Shown one piece after another: positions 21,961 through 32,045 of a stretch of 64,000 bases of DNA. The number at the start of each line of letters is the position of its first letter. The stretch's first letter is position 1. Position numbers and translations under genes: made by a program. Location: NCBI GenBank assembly GCA_031002005.1, contig CM061920.1:53918610-53982609 (forward strand), written 5' to 3'. The notes beneath the pieces are model-generated. The model was not told where the DNA came from and did not search any database. It saw only the letters and a list, made by a program, of their open reading frames with translations. Origin of the DNA: Vandiemenella viatica. Lineage: Eukaryota > Arthropoda > Insecta > Orthoptera > Morabidae.

Positions 21961-22780
21961 AACATTTAAAATTCATCCAAGTCGAGCAAATCCCATTAAT
22001 TGATTTGATCGAAACTCTGTAGCTCTTATGACGACGTGGCCCTAAATATGTCGTATTTTGATCCACGTACACAGAGTAGGGTCACCTTTTTTTTAAAATA
22101 TTTAAAGATATGCAATGGTAATAAAATAGCTCATCAAATGGTCGCTAATTCTACATAAGTTACAACACCAAGTTGCTAGCGTATTATCTCAGCTGTTTTT
22201 AATAAAAATCAATCCAAAGCTTGCAGACAAAACAAAAGACAATTATAGTACATAAATTCTCGAACTACTAATATATTCATATAATTCTTCTGCGACACTC
22301 AGTCTAAAACCTACAGCTTTTGACACACACTTTCCTTCTTCTTTTTCTTTAAGAATCCCTCACATCAGACCAAAGATTTTCTATCTCATTCTTTTCAAAG
22401 ATATACTACCCACTGACAATGTTTGTTAATCTGTGGACTTCCTCGAGCTTAGAAATTATATCATGCACATCATTACAATCAATATTTAAATGATAATTAA
22501 TTACAACTAACAAAATATTATTTAAATGATAAATAATTACATAATTGGGGTGGTAGCATATGTTATAAATTACTGTCATTAATCGCACCAACTTCCAAGT
22601 CAGTAGTCTACATTCTGGTTATAACCTAGCGGGCTTCCCAGACTACGATTCCCAGAATGTTTTTGTCAGTTCTGTTGGTTACTTCCTGATCCGAAATCTG
22701 AGAACGACCTACAAAATATTTTACCCGGCAGTAAGACATCATACATTAAATAATTTGTGATTTTTTTTTTTTTGCTTATT
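21961..22780. other. No recognisable feature
   Basis: AT-rich, with a short local repeat (TATTTAAATGATAA twice, 22483-22536). No supported gene. Confidence 0.35.
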
Positions 22781-22990
22781 GCTTTATGCCTCTTCAACAT
22801 CTAGGTCATTACAGGCGGGATGTGATTGAGGACAAGGAACGGGAAGGAATTCGGCCATGACCTTTTGAAGGAAGCATCCCGGCATTCTTCTGGAGTGATT
22901 TGGGGAAACCATGGAAACCCAAATCTGTATGCCCGGACGGGGATTCGAACCGGCGTCCTCCCGAATGCGAGGCCAGAGCGTTGTGAGGAT
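22781..22990 (-). mobile_element. SINE-A copy, well preserved
   Basis: Minus strand: B-box GGTTCGAATCCCCGTCCGGG, then CATACAGATTTGGGTTTCCA and the SINE-A body ending with GAGGCATAAAGC. The flanking T run (22761-22774) would be an A tail on the element strand. Confidence 0.85.
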
Positions 22991-24138
22991 TAAATGTCCA
23001 CAAGCTATTGTTTCGAGTCTTTAATTCATTATCTTGTGTACCTCTGAGTTGTCGGCTGTTTCGTATTGCCCCCTTCCCCTCCACCCTCCTACCACAGGGT
23101 TGTTGGCAAGCTGAGGTGAGTGCTTATATTGAGTACCTTATCTGCACAAATAGGAAACAATACGTGAGTCAAGGAAAGTCTGGTATTTGATTAGAATAAA
23201 CTAATATTGTCTTCGTCAAATTGCTACTCTCCTTAGATCTCTATCAGAAACGAAACGAAGAAATAAAGTTGCTGTCTACTCTAGATCCAAGAAACCGCTG
23301 AGAAGGACCCAGATTCACCATTTAGAATGAATCTATAGCAGCTAAACTGCCATCGCAGTTAGTAGTTAAAATAGCGTATCCTGCTGAATGACAGATTAAT
23401 CCATACGATAAAAAAACTTTTACTTAAAACTACTCGCTAAGTATGTGAACGATTCACGTAGCCTTATTTTCAGGCGGAACGGGAGCCTAGTGTTGGGCAG
23501 CCTTGCTCTAAATCAACATATTACGTATATTACTTGTTTCGTTTATTTAGTTGTTTCCGTCATATTCTCTGGCTACTATTATAGTGAGGAATGAAGTATG
23601 GGATCACGTTTATTTCGCGATGCAGTGAGTAGAGACTTTCGTTTTCGAGCAGAAATATTATCATTCGTTGCTACAACAGTGGGAATGAGTTATTCAAGTA
23701 TTTTTGAAAGTTGCTTTCATAAATGCCATGTTATAAAATCATTACTTCATTTGAACGAAAGTAGTTCAAGTAGTAGTCGAACTAGGCACAAATATGTATT
23801 TAAAAGCGCGACACCCACCGAAATAAACAGAAGACAAACGATAACCAAACGTGCTGCTCGGCGATATACACCACACAGTAAACAAATATCAACCATCAGA
23901 AGTTAGTATTCTACAGTGCAGTGAAAGTGCTATGGAATTGTTCATAAAGAACGAACAAACACTTGTGATGCAAACTGCTACTACAGACACAACTGATGCC
24001 GAAATACTGTGCAATTATAAGCAAATGTGAGCAATGAAAAATGTAAGTACGTTTATATCTATTTATATCGTAATTTTCATATGTAAATTGTAACATAGGA
24101 CAAATTAATTACTTGTATAAACTACCCAACAGACAGAA
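22991..24138. other. No recognisable gene
   Basis: A 102-codon frame (23598-23906) with a serine run and basic C-terminus lies upstream of a hammerhead motif on the same strand. I do not recognise the protein and cannot say it is real. Confidence 0.3.
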
Positions 24139-24180
24139 CCACTGAAGACGCTTCAGAGAATGAAGTGAAACGCGTTCGGG
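24139..24180 (+). ncRNA. Hammerhead-like motif (Penelope-like remnant)
   Basis: CTGAAGA (24142-24148), one spacer base, stem II GCTTCA/TGAAGT with one wobble, GAAA (24167-24170), CGCG and TT. Stem I is weak (CC/GG). It is followed by AAATAAACAACAAATTCAAT, the same kind of flank as at 3378 and 37976. Probably a decayed copy. Confidence 0.5.
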
Positions 24181-24359
24181 AAATAAACAACAAATTCAAT
24201 TGCACTTACCTGACAGTTATCCATAAAAAATTAGTCCAACAGTGGTCATGATCCGTGGGCTTAGGCCACGATTAAAACTAATATTGCAGGCATATCGTAA
24301 ATATGTACGTGTGATTGAAGCTTTGGGCAGTTCTATCATTAGTGTGGCGCCACAATCTG

Positions 24360-24860
24360 ATGATGAATTCTTCTAGAACTCGACGAAACAAATCGAAAAT
24401 AAATAATAAGATTTTTTCATATCTCGCTTGGTTTTCGAGATATAGCATGTTAAAAATCAGTTATAGGTATAGTTCCTTGTGCTTTTGATGAGATTTCTTC
24501 TCGTCCAGGCCGTATTTCAACCTAACAACAACTACTAGGAAGAAAATAAAACACATATAATACATTTCCTACGTGTAGATATAGTGATTTTGGTGGGAAA
24601 AAATTTCTGGTCCAGGTCGGATCTCCCCCTAACCTCCTTAATTTTGAGATACAGTATCTCAAGAACTAAGCGAGATATCAAAAAAAATATATAATGTTTA
24701 TTTCCGATTTGTCGAGTTTCATACGAAATTTTGCGTCTTGTCCAGGGCGCATTTCAACCTAAACACGTCAGTTTTGAGTTACAATTTGTCGAGAACTAAG
24801 CGAGATATCAAAAAATTTTGTTCTTTACTTTCAATTTGTCTCGTCGAGTTAAATAAGAAT
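24360..24860. repeat. Degenerate repeat cluster with direct and inverted units
   Basis: GTCCAGG(C/G)CG..TTTCAACCTAA-like units occur near 24507, 24612 and 24738. GAACTAAGCGAGATATCAAA occurs at 24662 and 24791, and its inverted form (ATATCTCGCTTGGTTTTCGA) at 24419. The unit length is roughly 115-145 bp. I cannot assign it to a known element. Confidence 0.5.
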
Positions 24861-25141
24861 CAATCATCAAATCGCGGCGCCACGGTTATCGTAGGATCCC
24901 CAAGCTTTGATTTTCTATCGGCAATATTGGCACGTTTTATTGATAAGTTTAAAATGCAGCCTGGACAAGGATGACAATTGCAACCTTCTGAGACGTGAGG
25001 AGCTGCGAACAATTCTGATTAGCTAAGCAACTGTAGTGAAATGACTCGGCACTCCAGTCGCTCCGTCATTTTTGATCCGCTTTGTAGCTAGTAACATAAT
25101 AAAAGTCGTCAAAGCGACTGCTGTTGAAACTTTTCTGTACA

Positions 25142-25192
25142 TCGAACGCGTTTCGCCTCTCGTCGAAGTATTTTCAGCGATTGAGTTATTTT
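25142..25192 (-). ncRNA. Degenerate hammerhead-like motif
   Basis: Minus strand: ATCG, CTGAAAA in place of CTGANGA, a poor stem II, CGAAA, CGCG, TT and CGAT. Stem I (ATCG/CGAT) still pairs. The core change suggests it no longer cleaves. Confidence 0.35.
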
Positions 25193-25803
25193 TTTTGCAA
25201 TATATTCGCCGTGATGTAGAATCGAGTTTATATGTAAATGTTCTATTGACTTGTAACTACATTCCTGTGGCTCGAGTCCGTCGTAGTGACAGATGCTATC
25301 GCCGTGTGATGGAGTGCTGCAGCTTGTTAGGCGCAGGTAGTGAGTGCGGACTTCCCAGAACAAACTTTCACCAAGAGTCCGCAGGGTTCTACCCCTCACA
25401 TTCCACACGCTCAATAGCCAGATCCACATCGCCTTATTAGCGGCATACTTAGAAGCAACTGTCCTTTGATTCTAAATTTTGGTACGGATATTTCTTAGGC
25501 TGTCTTATCGAGCGACAAGAATCATCTTACATTGAAATAATGACACTTTGCGCGTCAAACAGTCCCTAATCTGTAATATTCAGCGAGGGGTGGTTGGCCA
25601 CTGTGACCTGTCTCTGACGTCAGCACTGGCCGCTGGTTTGCTATGCGGGCTGCCTATTTGGTAATGTCTGCTAATTCTATTATTACTATTACTCTGCGAT
25701 TCACTAAAAGTGGATGGCATATGGTGCATTGCACCAATCCTAATGTGTAACCATTTGTGGGTAGGAAGGGATTTACGGAATATGTTGCGCTTTTTTTTTT
25801 TTT
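25193..25803. other. No recognisable feature
   Basis: Two overlapping open frames on opposite strands (25072-25440 and 25109-25429) cover the hammerhead-like motif and its flank; neither resembles a known protein. Confidence 0.35.
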
Positions 25804-25953
25804 AACTGCTTTACGTCTCTCAAAAGCGAGGTCTTTAGAGACGGGAAAGGATGGGAGCAAGGAATCGGAAGGAATGCGGCCATGGCATTTTTAAGGAAGC
25901 ATCCCGGCATTTGCCTGGAGTGATTTCGGAAACCATGGAAAACCCAAATATGT
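25804..25953 (-). mobile_element. SINE-A copy, truncated
   Basis: Minus-strand SINE-A body from CATATTTGGGTTTTCCATGG to CTTTTGAGAGACGTAAAGCA. The tRNA head is missing: the copy breaks off at CATATTTG. Confidence 0.75.
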
Positions 25954-25969
25954 TACGAGGCACCCGTTT

Positions 25970-26046
25970 ACTATTTTAGGAACCATCCCGGTATTCGCCT
26001 GGAGTGATGTGTCAAAACCATGGAAAACCCAGATCAAGATGGCCGA
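25970..26046 (-). mobile_element. SINE-A fragment, partial
   Basis: Minus strand: CGGCCATCTTGATCTGGGTT, TTCCATGG, then CAGGCGAATACCGGGATGGT. It repeats the central 75 bp of the adjacent copy in the same orientation. Confidence 0.7.
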
Positions 26047-26109
26047 AGTGATTTATCGAGACTATTCATGTCAGATTTTAAGTTTACTCGCCCTGTAGAT
26101 CCATTCTAT

Positions 26110-26480
26110 TCCATCCCCTAATCGCTGGTGGAAAAAATGAATACAGAAAAGAATCGGTTCTGGCCCTGATTTATCTTATTTTCATCGTCATTCCGAAATA
26201 CGAATGTTGCTGGTAGCAATATTTGTTTGCTGTCATTCCGAAATATGTTAGTCGTGAATTTTTCAGTTAGCTTCTGTCGAGAGCAACGCCTTCGTTGTTC
26301 CAGGTTCTCCCAACGAAACTCCAACATCGATCGCACTTACGCTTTCCCTCCAACTATATATACCTGTCACGAATCGGGCGGCTCTTCTTTGGACCTTCTC
26401 AAAGGCCTCCATTAAACCCATTTGATAGGGACCCCACACAGAACAACAATATTCTCAGTGAGGACGCACAAGTGATCTAT
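26110..26480 (-). mobile_element. LINE 3' fragment (CR1/Jockey-type reverse transcriptase tail)
   Basis: Minus strand, across frame breaks: 'VGSLSNGFNGGL', 'EGPKKSRPIRDRYI' and MLEFRWENLEQRRR. These match the usual 'VWDPYQ.G.I..LE.VQRRAARFV...Y' and 'ML..L.W..LE.RR' blocks of CR1/L2/Jockey-type LINE enzymes. It is of the same broad type as the fragment at 560. Inactive. Confidence 0.6.
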
Positions 26481-27722
26481 ATGCAATCGATATACATGTT
26501 ATTGGTCCATATTTCATACCGATTTGTGAAACATACTACACATTAAAAATCATCAGATTACGTCTTTCTATCGTTTTAACTGTTATACACGTATTTACAT
26601 TTCGAACGTCCTTATAGGTCTGATGTACACTTTCTCTTAAACAATATCGTCTAAGGAAAGAGTCCACCAAGTTTCAGTTAGAAAGAAAATTTTCTTTCGG
26701 CTATGCCGATGGGAACCGCCTCGTGGACTTTCTCCACGCAGCATCTGTGTATACTGGTCACCAGTAAAGGAAAACAACATTTATAACATGTGTAAACCAC
26801 CTTGTCTTTAAATTATACCTGTTGAAATATTATGCGTTTAACATGAATATATAAAAAAGTGCGGCAATGAAGGGGTAAAGTTGTGTTGTTTTCACACATA
26901 AACTATGAAATGTTGCGTTAGATCCGATGTCATCGGACCAGGCGTGTAATTCTTCTTTGGGCAATTAATTATCTGAGAAACAACATACAGTGGTTCGATC
27001 AAAAGTTGAACATTACGCTGACATCGAATTTCCTCGACTGGGAAACGACGACTAAAAGCAAATTTAAAGTAGGTGAGAAAATATTTACTGTAAAGAAGAC
27101 TTTAGCCCTGACTTATTACGTATTGCACTGCCTGCTGCTATAGCGCAGTATTGCTTCGTAAAACTACACTGCCGGTTTTTCATAATTTTTACCAAACATT
27201 AACGAACGTTGCAATCCTGACATCCGAAGTCTTCATACATAACCGTTGGAACCATATTTTCATTTCATTTAGCATTTTCGTCCTCCGCTACGACTGTCAA
27301 AAATTGTTTCTTTCCACAGCAACGCGACCCATAGCAATGTGTGAGGTATGTCTAACCTTGGTACCGTACTTCAAAACAGCACATTATCAGTCGATGACTA
27401 TATCTTGGGTTCAGTTTGCTTACTCTTGTACAAACCGTCGCATCGCTAAATCCGTACCTAGCGCGGTAACGTTCTGCCCTTACATTTGGAAGGGCTTTTT
27501 AAATATAGCAACTGTGTTACTTTTTTCTAGATCAGTTCGAGGATTGAATAATAGACTAGCGTTATAATTCTGATTTTTCCTGTTTCTTTGCAAAGTTCGT
27601 ATCGCTTTTGTTAATCACTGTCTCCGAATATCTTTTTCAAAGCGTACAGTCTTTCTCCTGCATGCCAATCTGCAATCTGAAAACGCCTTCAGCATCTTGT
27701 AGTATACCATACTTACCTGTTG
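26481..27722. other. No recognisable feature
   Basis: Contains a 138-codon frame (27151-27567) that I cannot relate to any family and that lacks supporting context. Confidence 0.3.
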
Positions 27723-27840
27723 GATGTGTGAGTGGAGACTTTCCCGGCGTATTGCTATAGTGTAATCTGATGAGGACAGCTGAGCAAGGTGTCAAAACGA
27801 CATCACTCGGTCAGGCACTTGATGGAGATCACCTTACATG
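27723..27840 (+). mobile_element. Penelope-like unit with degenerate hammerhead
   Basis: Starts TGTGAGTGGAGACTTTCCCG, nearly identical to the start of the unit at 28138. The core then reads CTGATGA, G, GACA...TGTC (stem II) and AAAA instead of GAAA, then CGACATC. Likely a dead relative of the 28138 unit. Confidence 0.45.
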
Positions 27841-28137
27841 TTGAATATTATTCATTGGTCAAAGTTTTCTGTCATGGTCTTCATCGATATGTAGGCGTAA
27901 CTATGTGTTTTACTTGAAATTATTAGAAGTGACCAGTATTTTGTTAACAAGGAATGTAAGACCAGCGGTGCGGTGTACAAGGCGATACTGAAGAGCTCTG
28001 ATAACAATACTACCGACTACCGAGTTTTCGAAGATATTCACCATACATAGTAAGTAAGAAAGTAATTTCTTATCCGGCGGCATATTGAGGGAGTATAAAC
28101 GCTGGCAAGGGAGCGTCCATAATCCACGTAACTCCAT

Positions 28138-28328
28138 ATGTGAGTGGAGCCTTTCCCAGCGTACTGATGAAATGAAATCTTCACAGGAGTTCAGCCGGAT
28201 AGTCTAGGTTGTGATTTCCAGCCAGCTACATCTAAAGATGTACACCTGATAGAGATAGCAGAGCCACCAGTCGAAACGTTGTCTTTATACGACACTATCC
28301 CGCTGAACTCCTTCGAAGATTTCATTTT
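28138..28328 (+). mobile_element. Penelope-like hammerhead unit with 12-bp target duplication
   Basis: A 191-bp insert in MITE-A. ACGTAACTCCAT (28126-28137) stands before it and ACGTAGCTCCAT (28329-28340) after it; the intact MITE-A at 17503 has this sequence once. The insert holds an inverted repeat (GAGTTCAGCCGGATAGT near 28191 against ACTATCCCGCTGAACTC near 28295). Between the arms are CTGATAGAG, CACCAGTCGAAACGTTGTC and TATACGACAC, a diverged hammerhead-like core. No protein is encoded. Its class is inferred from this structure and from the hammerhead-bearing ends known in Penelope-like elements. Confidence 0.6.
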
Positions 28329-28470
28329 ACGTAGCTCCATTTTGGCCTCCTGTGAACCCCCCATACCACCCACCTAGCTCGACGTAGCTTTTGCCTCCCC
28401 CCCCCTCCCCCCACGCTTGTGTAACGTAGCTTTTTTCCCTACTGAATCTGAAGACATTTTTTACTGTTTA

Positions 28471-28752
28471 GAGGGGTGGATCCAGGGGGGGGCTGGGGGG
28501 CTCAAGCCCCCCCCCCAAACATATCTAGGTCCACCCCTGACATTGTAGTTTTGAGACCTTTTTTTTTAGCTCTACGGATTTGAGGCCCCGAGGAGGCTAT
28601 AAATACTACCTTTTTCCCGACTCAAGCCCCCCCCCCCCAAAACCAAAATCCACTGAACGCAAGCCCTCTGAACCAAAATTCACTCAAGCCAAGCCCCCCC
28701 AAACCAAAGTCCGCTCAAGCCCCCCCAAAACAAAATCCTGGATCCGCCCCTG
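28471..28752. mobile_element. hAT-type MITE nested in MITE-A
   Basis: Inverted ends: AGGGGTGGATCCAGG on the left and CCTGGATCCGCCCCTG on the right. CTGTTT lies on both sides (28464-28469 and 28753-28758), six bases of an expected 8-bp duplication; the MITE-A copy at 17503 has it once. The ends resemble those of the MITE at 12027. The interior is rich in C runs spaced by CTCAAGCC and AACCAAAATCCACT. Confidence 0.7.
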
Positions 28753-28930
28753 CTGTTTTCTCTTGTCAGACTATCGTAAAATACATACCAAGATAATTAA
28801 ATGACGGAAATAAGTAATCATATGCTGTAGTGTGTTCTATACCTTATTTTAACTATGACAGGTAGTACGAATGGAAAGCTATGTGGTCTGGCTCGGAATC
28901 CCCGCCCCCACCCTCCTCCCTCGTAGCTCA

Positions 28931-29697
28931 GGGGCCGTCCATAAATTACGTGAGGTGAAATAGCGGGGGGGGGGGGGGGGTCCGGTGATTCTCACGAAGG
29001 GGCAGGGGGGTGGGGTCAACGAAAATTTCACGTGAGATTTCCGAAATTTTGATGGACTGTAGAGCTAAAAAAGTCTACAAAACACGCGAAAGTTGATTTT
29101 AGGAGGGTATTTCGTCGAAAAGTGGGGGTGTAACCGGCTGTGGAAGGGCGAGACCTAAAAAAAAGGGTCTCAAGAAGTTGCGAGGGTGATTTGAAGGGGG
29201 GGGGGGGTGTCTCATGGACCAGATCTGACCAGAAAGGGGGAGTCGGACCAGATTTCACCAAGTCTCACCAGAGGGGGGGGGGAGATCCGGCGAAATCTCA
29301 CGAAACCTCATAAAGGGTGAGGGGGGAGGGGGAGAGTCAACGAAAATTTCACGTGAGGTTTTCAAATTCTATTAGAATTGTAGCGTTAAAATAAAAAAAG
29401 GTCTACAAACGACACGAAAGTCGATTTTAGGGCGGGGGTGGGAATTTTGGTTCAAAAACCGATCTTTGGGGAGGTATAACCGCCCTTCGGAGCATGATAC
29501 CTAAAAAAAGGTCTCAAAAAGTTGGGAGGATGATTGGTAGGGGGGGGGGGGGGGTAGGGGTATCTCCCTCAAAATCTCACGTCATTTTAGGGGTGGGGGC
29601 GGGAATCCGACCAAATTTCACGAAGTATAACCAGAGGGGGGAGGGTGAAGGGTCCGGAATTCCGAAAGAATACCTTACCTTATTAATAGACGCCCCC
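28931..29697. mobile_element. MITE-B copy with internal tandem duplication
   Basis: Begins GGGGCCGTCCATAAATTACG and ends TTAATAGACGCCCCC. Two units of about 320-350 bp follow each other (about 28971-29290 and 29291-29640). Each carries GTCAACGAAAATTTCACGTG, a GTCTACAAA block, a CGATTTTAG-like block, and CCTAAAAAAAGG(T)GTCTCAA, followed by a long G run. The single-unit relative is at 14077. No clean TTA duplication is seen. The G runs could form quadruplexes. Confidence 0.65.
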
Positions 29698-30338
29698 TAA
29701 CTGGTCGCGCGGCGACTCCATTGATGACGGTTCTGGTTATCAGGAGGCAGCGGGGAGCAGTCTGCAAACAGCAGCCCGCAGATAGCGAGTGCCTTATCTG
29801 CCGCGTCACAGACAGTGGGCCTGGTCGCCTCATTGTCTCACCGGGTAGTCGTGTCGTCAAGCAGGCGTAGGTTTACACCAGTCCACATACAACTTAACAC
29901 CGTGCTTTGTGAATACTGTAGGCTTTTCATTTCAACAGTCTTGGTCGTGATTAACTGCTGTGAAAAGTACTGTTACCAACTGTCGCTACAGACTTTGGCA
30001 ATTCCACGTCGTTTTGCAAGTCCCATCTGTTATCAGTCAATTAAAAATATTGACATTCTTTGTTCTTCAGGCTATTATATTTCTTATTATAAGACTTTTG
30101 CCGCGCAGGTTGTTTCGCCGCCATGTTGAACACGGCCATGTACAACGGTGTTGGTTTCCTATTTACACCGACCGTCCACAGTACGTTCATGAGACAGTTT
30201 TAGGTAATCTGCTACGCCAGAGCTGGTACCGTCACCTACAGAAAGAAACTAAAAGTAATCACCGACATCAGATGAGACGCATGTGGTGCATATCTATTCC
30301 ATTTGTTATTTGTTACTACGCAAAAACTACATAACCAA
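29698..30338. other. No recognisable feature
   Basis: Open frames of 104 and 124 codons overlap here in different phases; neither has recognisable motifs. Confidence 0.3.
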
Positions 30339-30341
30339 TTA

Positions 30342-30727
30342 GGAAGCGGCCATGAATTACGTGGCTCGGTCTGTGGGGGAAAGGGGGGGGGGGAAGACTA
30401 CACTGCGCTACGTGGGGAAGGAGGGGGATTCCAAGCCAGGCTACGTAGCTTTCCTATCATATCATTTTTCACTGTTAAAATGAGGTAAAGAACACACAAC
30501 AGCATGTGAATATTTATTTCCTTCATTTAACTATCTCCGTATGTAATTTACAATAGTCTGACAAGAGAAAACAGTACAAAATGTCTCCTGGAATCAAAAT
30601 GGAAAAAAGCTACGTGGGAAAGGAGGGGGGGGGGGGTGCTTTAGAGACAAAAGCCACGTCGGGGTACATGGGGGAGGGGGGATTCAGAGGAGGCCAAAAT
30701 GAAGGTACGTGGTTTATGGACGCTCCC
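30342..30727. mobile_element. MITE-A copy, complete, TTA target duplication
   Basis: Begins GGAAGCGGCCATGAATTACG and ends GGTTTATGGACGCTCCC. TTA flanks both ends (30339-30341 and 30728-30730). The middle has GTAATTTACAATAGTCTGAC and GGAATCAAAATGGAAAAAAG as in the other copies. 386 bp. Confidence 0.8.
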
Positions 30728-30730
30728 TTA

Positions 30731-31889
30731 GGATGGGGTTATCATAGTTTGAAAATTTATGGTCTTGCTTAAAATCTGTGGTGCGTCCTATAACTCTAAC
30801 TGACAGGGGAACGGATCACCAAATCATAATTCCCTTGTAAAGTGAACAGATAGGCGCCACAGATAACCAAACACTGCTATACTTGATACCCATCAGAGAC
30901 CACGTTGCAGTACACACAAACACCCCAACCATGAGATACCGTTAGTATTGTCTCTGGGACACGTAACTTTGGTTATTTATTTCTTTCGTTTTCTAAAATA
31001 CAGTACCTCAAAATACACGGAAAACATTAATCAAACCAGTGCATCGAAGATTTACAGTCCGATAATCGTAACTAAAATGTCAAATTTACGCTGAATTTAC
31101 ATAAATGTTACATTTCAACAAAAAATGGCTATACTACTAAAAAAAAAAAAGACAAAACAAGGCAAACGTATTACTATGCACACCAAGGTCAAAGCAGCGG
31201 GAAAATACTAGCAGGCCTATATCTGGCCGCTCTATACTCCAAGGCAACTGCATCACTGCCTTATCTTTTTCCGAAGCGAGCCATATACTACAGAAATTCA
31301 GTGACACAAAGAAGCACTACGACGCAAGAGTTGGTCATCGTATGTACGGGTCTGAGGTTCCCTTCTCGACGAGGCTTTGCGACCCTGAGGCTGTGCTGAA
31401 GAGGCCCCCGGACACCCATAAACAGTCCAACACGGTCTGTCCTACATGCCAACTGCCCCCTGACACCAAACCACACGTCGACATAGCCTCCCAGCAGCCG
31501 TCTATTGCGAGAACTCTACAGCATTTACACAGATACATCATAATTAGTCTATCTGAAATTACAACTGTTCTGAAACTTAGATCATGATAAAAAAAAAGGA
31601 AGTGATTACGAAGTTTCTCCGTGATCGAAGTGAGCTATTCAACAGTGCAATACTTGATGCGATGATGAATGGCACAATTATAGGGAAGGACGTGAGTTAA
31701 AAACTGTGCAGGTGGCAGTAATGACAAAGTTCTTTAAGAATAGATAACACTGAGTTGTCGCACAGTGAAAGAGTGTGAAAGCTCACCAATGTGAGAAAAT
31801 TTACGCACCCAACACAATTTGGGATTCAGTGTATCTTTCAAGAGCTGTCCCAGAAGCAAAGGAGCCATAGGTGATCGCGGGAGAATGAA
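30731..31889. other. No recognisable feature
   Basis: AT-rich; overlapping short frames near 31288-31587 lie on both strands without family resemblance. Confidence 0.3.
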
Positions 31890-32045
31890 GAATGTTGTTC
31901 CCGGTTGAACACTGCATAGAATTAGGACAGGTGTGGCACCAACCTACAAGGAGGAATCTCATAAACGAAGATGATATAGACTGCGACTGCGGTACAGCAC
32001 CTGCTGGTCTGCCACCTGTAGCCTGTACCAAAGACGGCCAATGGA
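31890..32045 (+). pseudogene. Possible LINE C-terminal zinc-knuckle remnant
   Basis: In broken frames the plus strand reads LNRIRTGV near 31915 and then EDDIDCDCGTAPAGL near 31970. The order 'LN.LRTG' then 'C.CG....T..H' is that of the post-RT region of many R1/Jockey-type LINEs. The final histidine and cysteine are not clear, so this is only a suggestion. Confidence 0.3.

Larger units (their letters stand above)
28109..28930. mobile_element. MITE-A copy split by two nested insertions
   Basis: Begins GGGAGCGTCCATAATCCACG like the 17503 copy. It is interrupted at 28138-28328 by a Penelope-like unit and at 28471-28752 by a hAT MITE. It resumes with TCTCTTGTCAGACTATCGTA and stops at CTCGTAGCTCA (28930), where a MITE-B begins. 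Its far terminal repeat is missing. Confidence 0.7.

Noticed and set aside
24360..24860. A CRISPR-like array
   Set aside because: The repeats are degenerate, partly inverted and unevenly spaced, and the surroundings are eukaryotic.
28138..28328. A simple internal variation of MITE-A
   Set aside because: The 12-bp duplication around it and the uninterrupted sequence in the 17503 copy show that it is an insertion.
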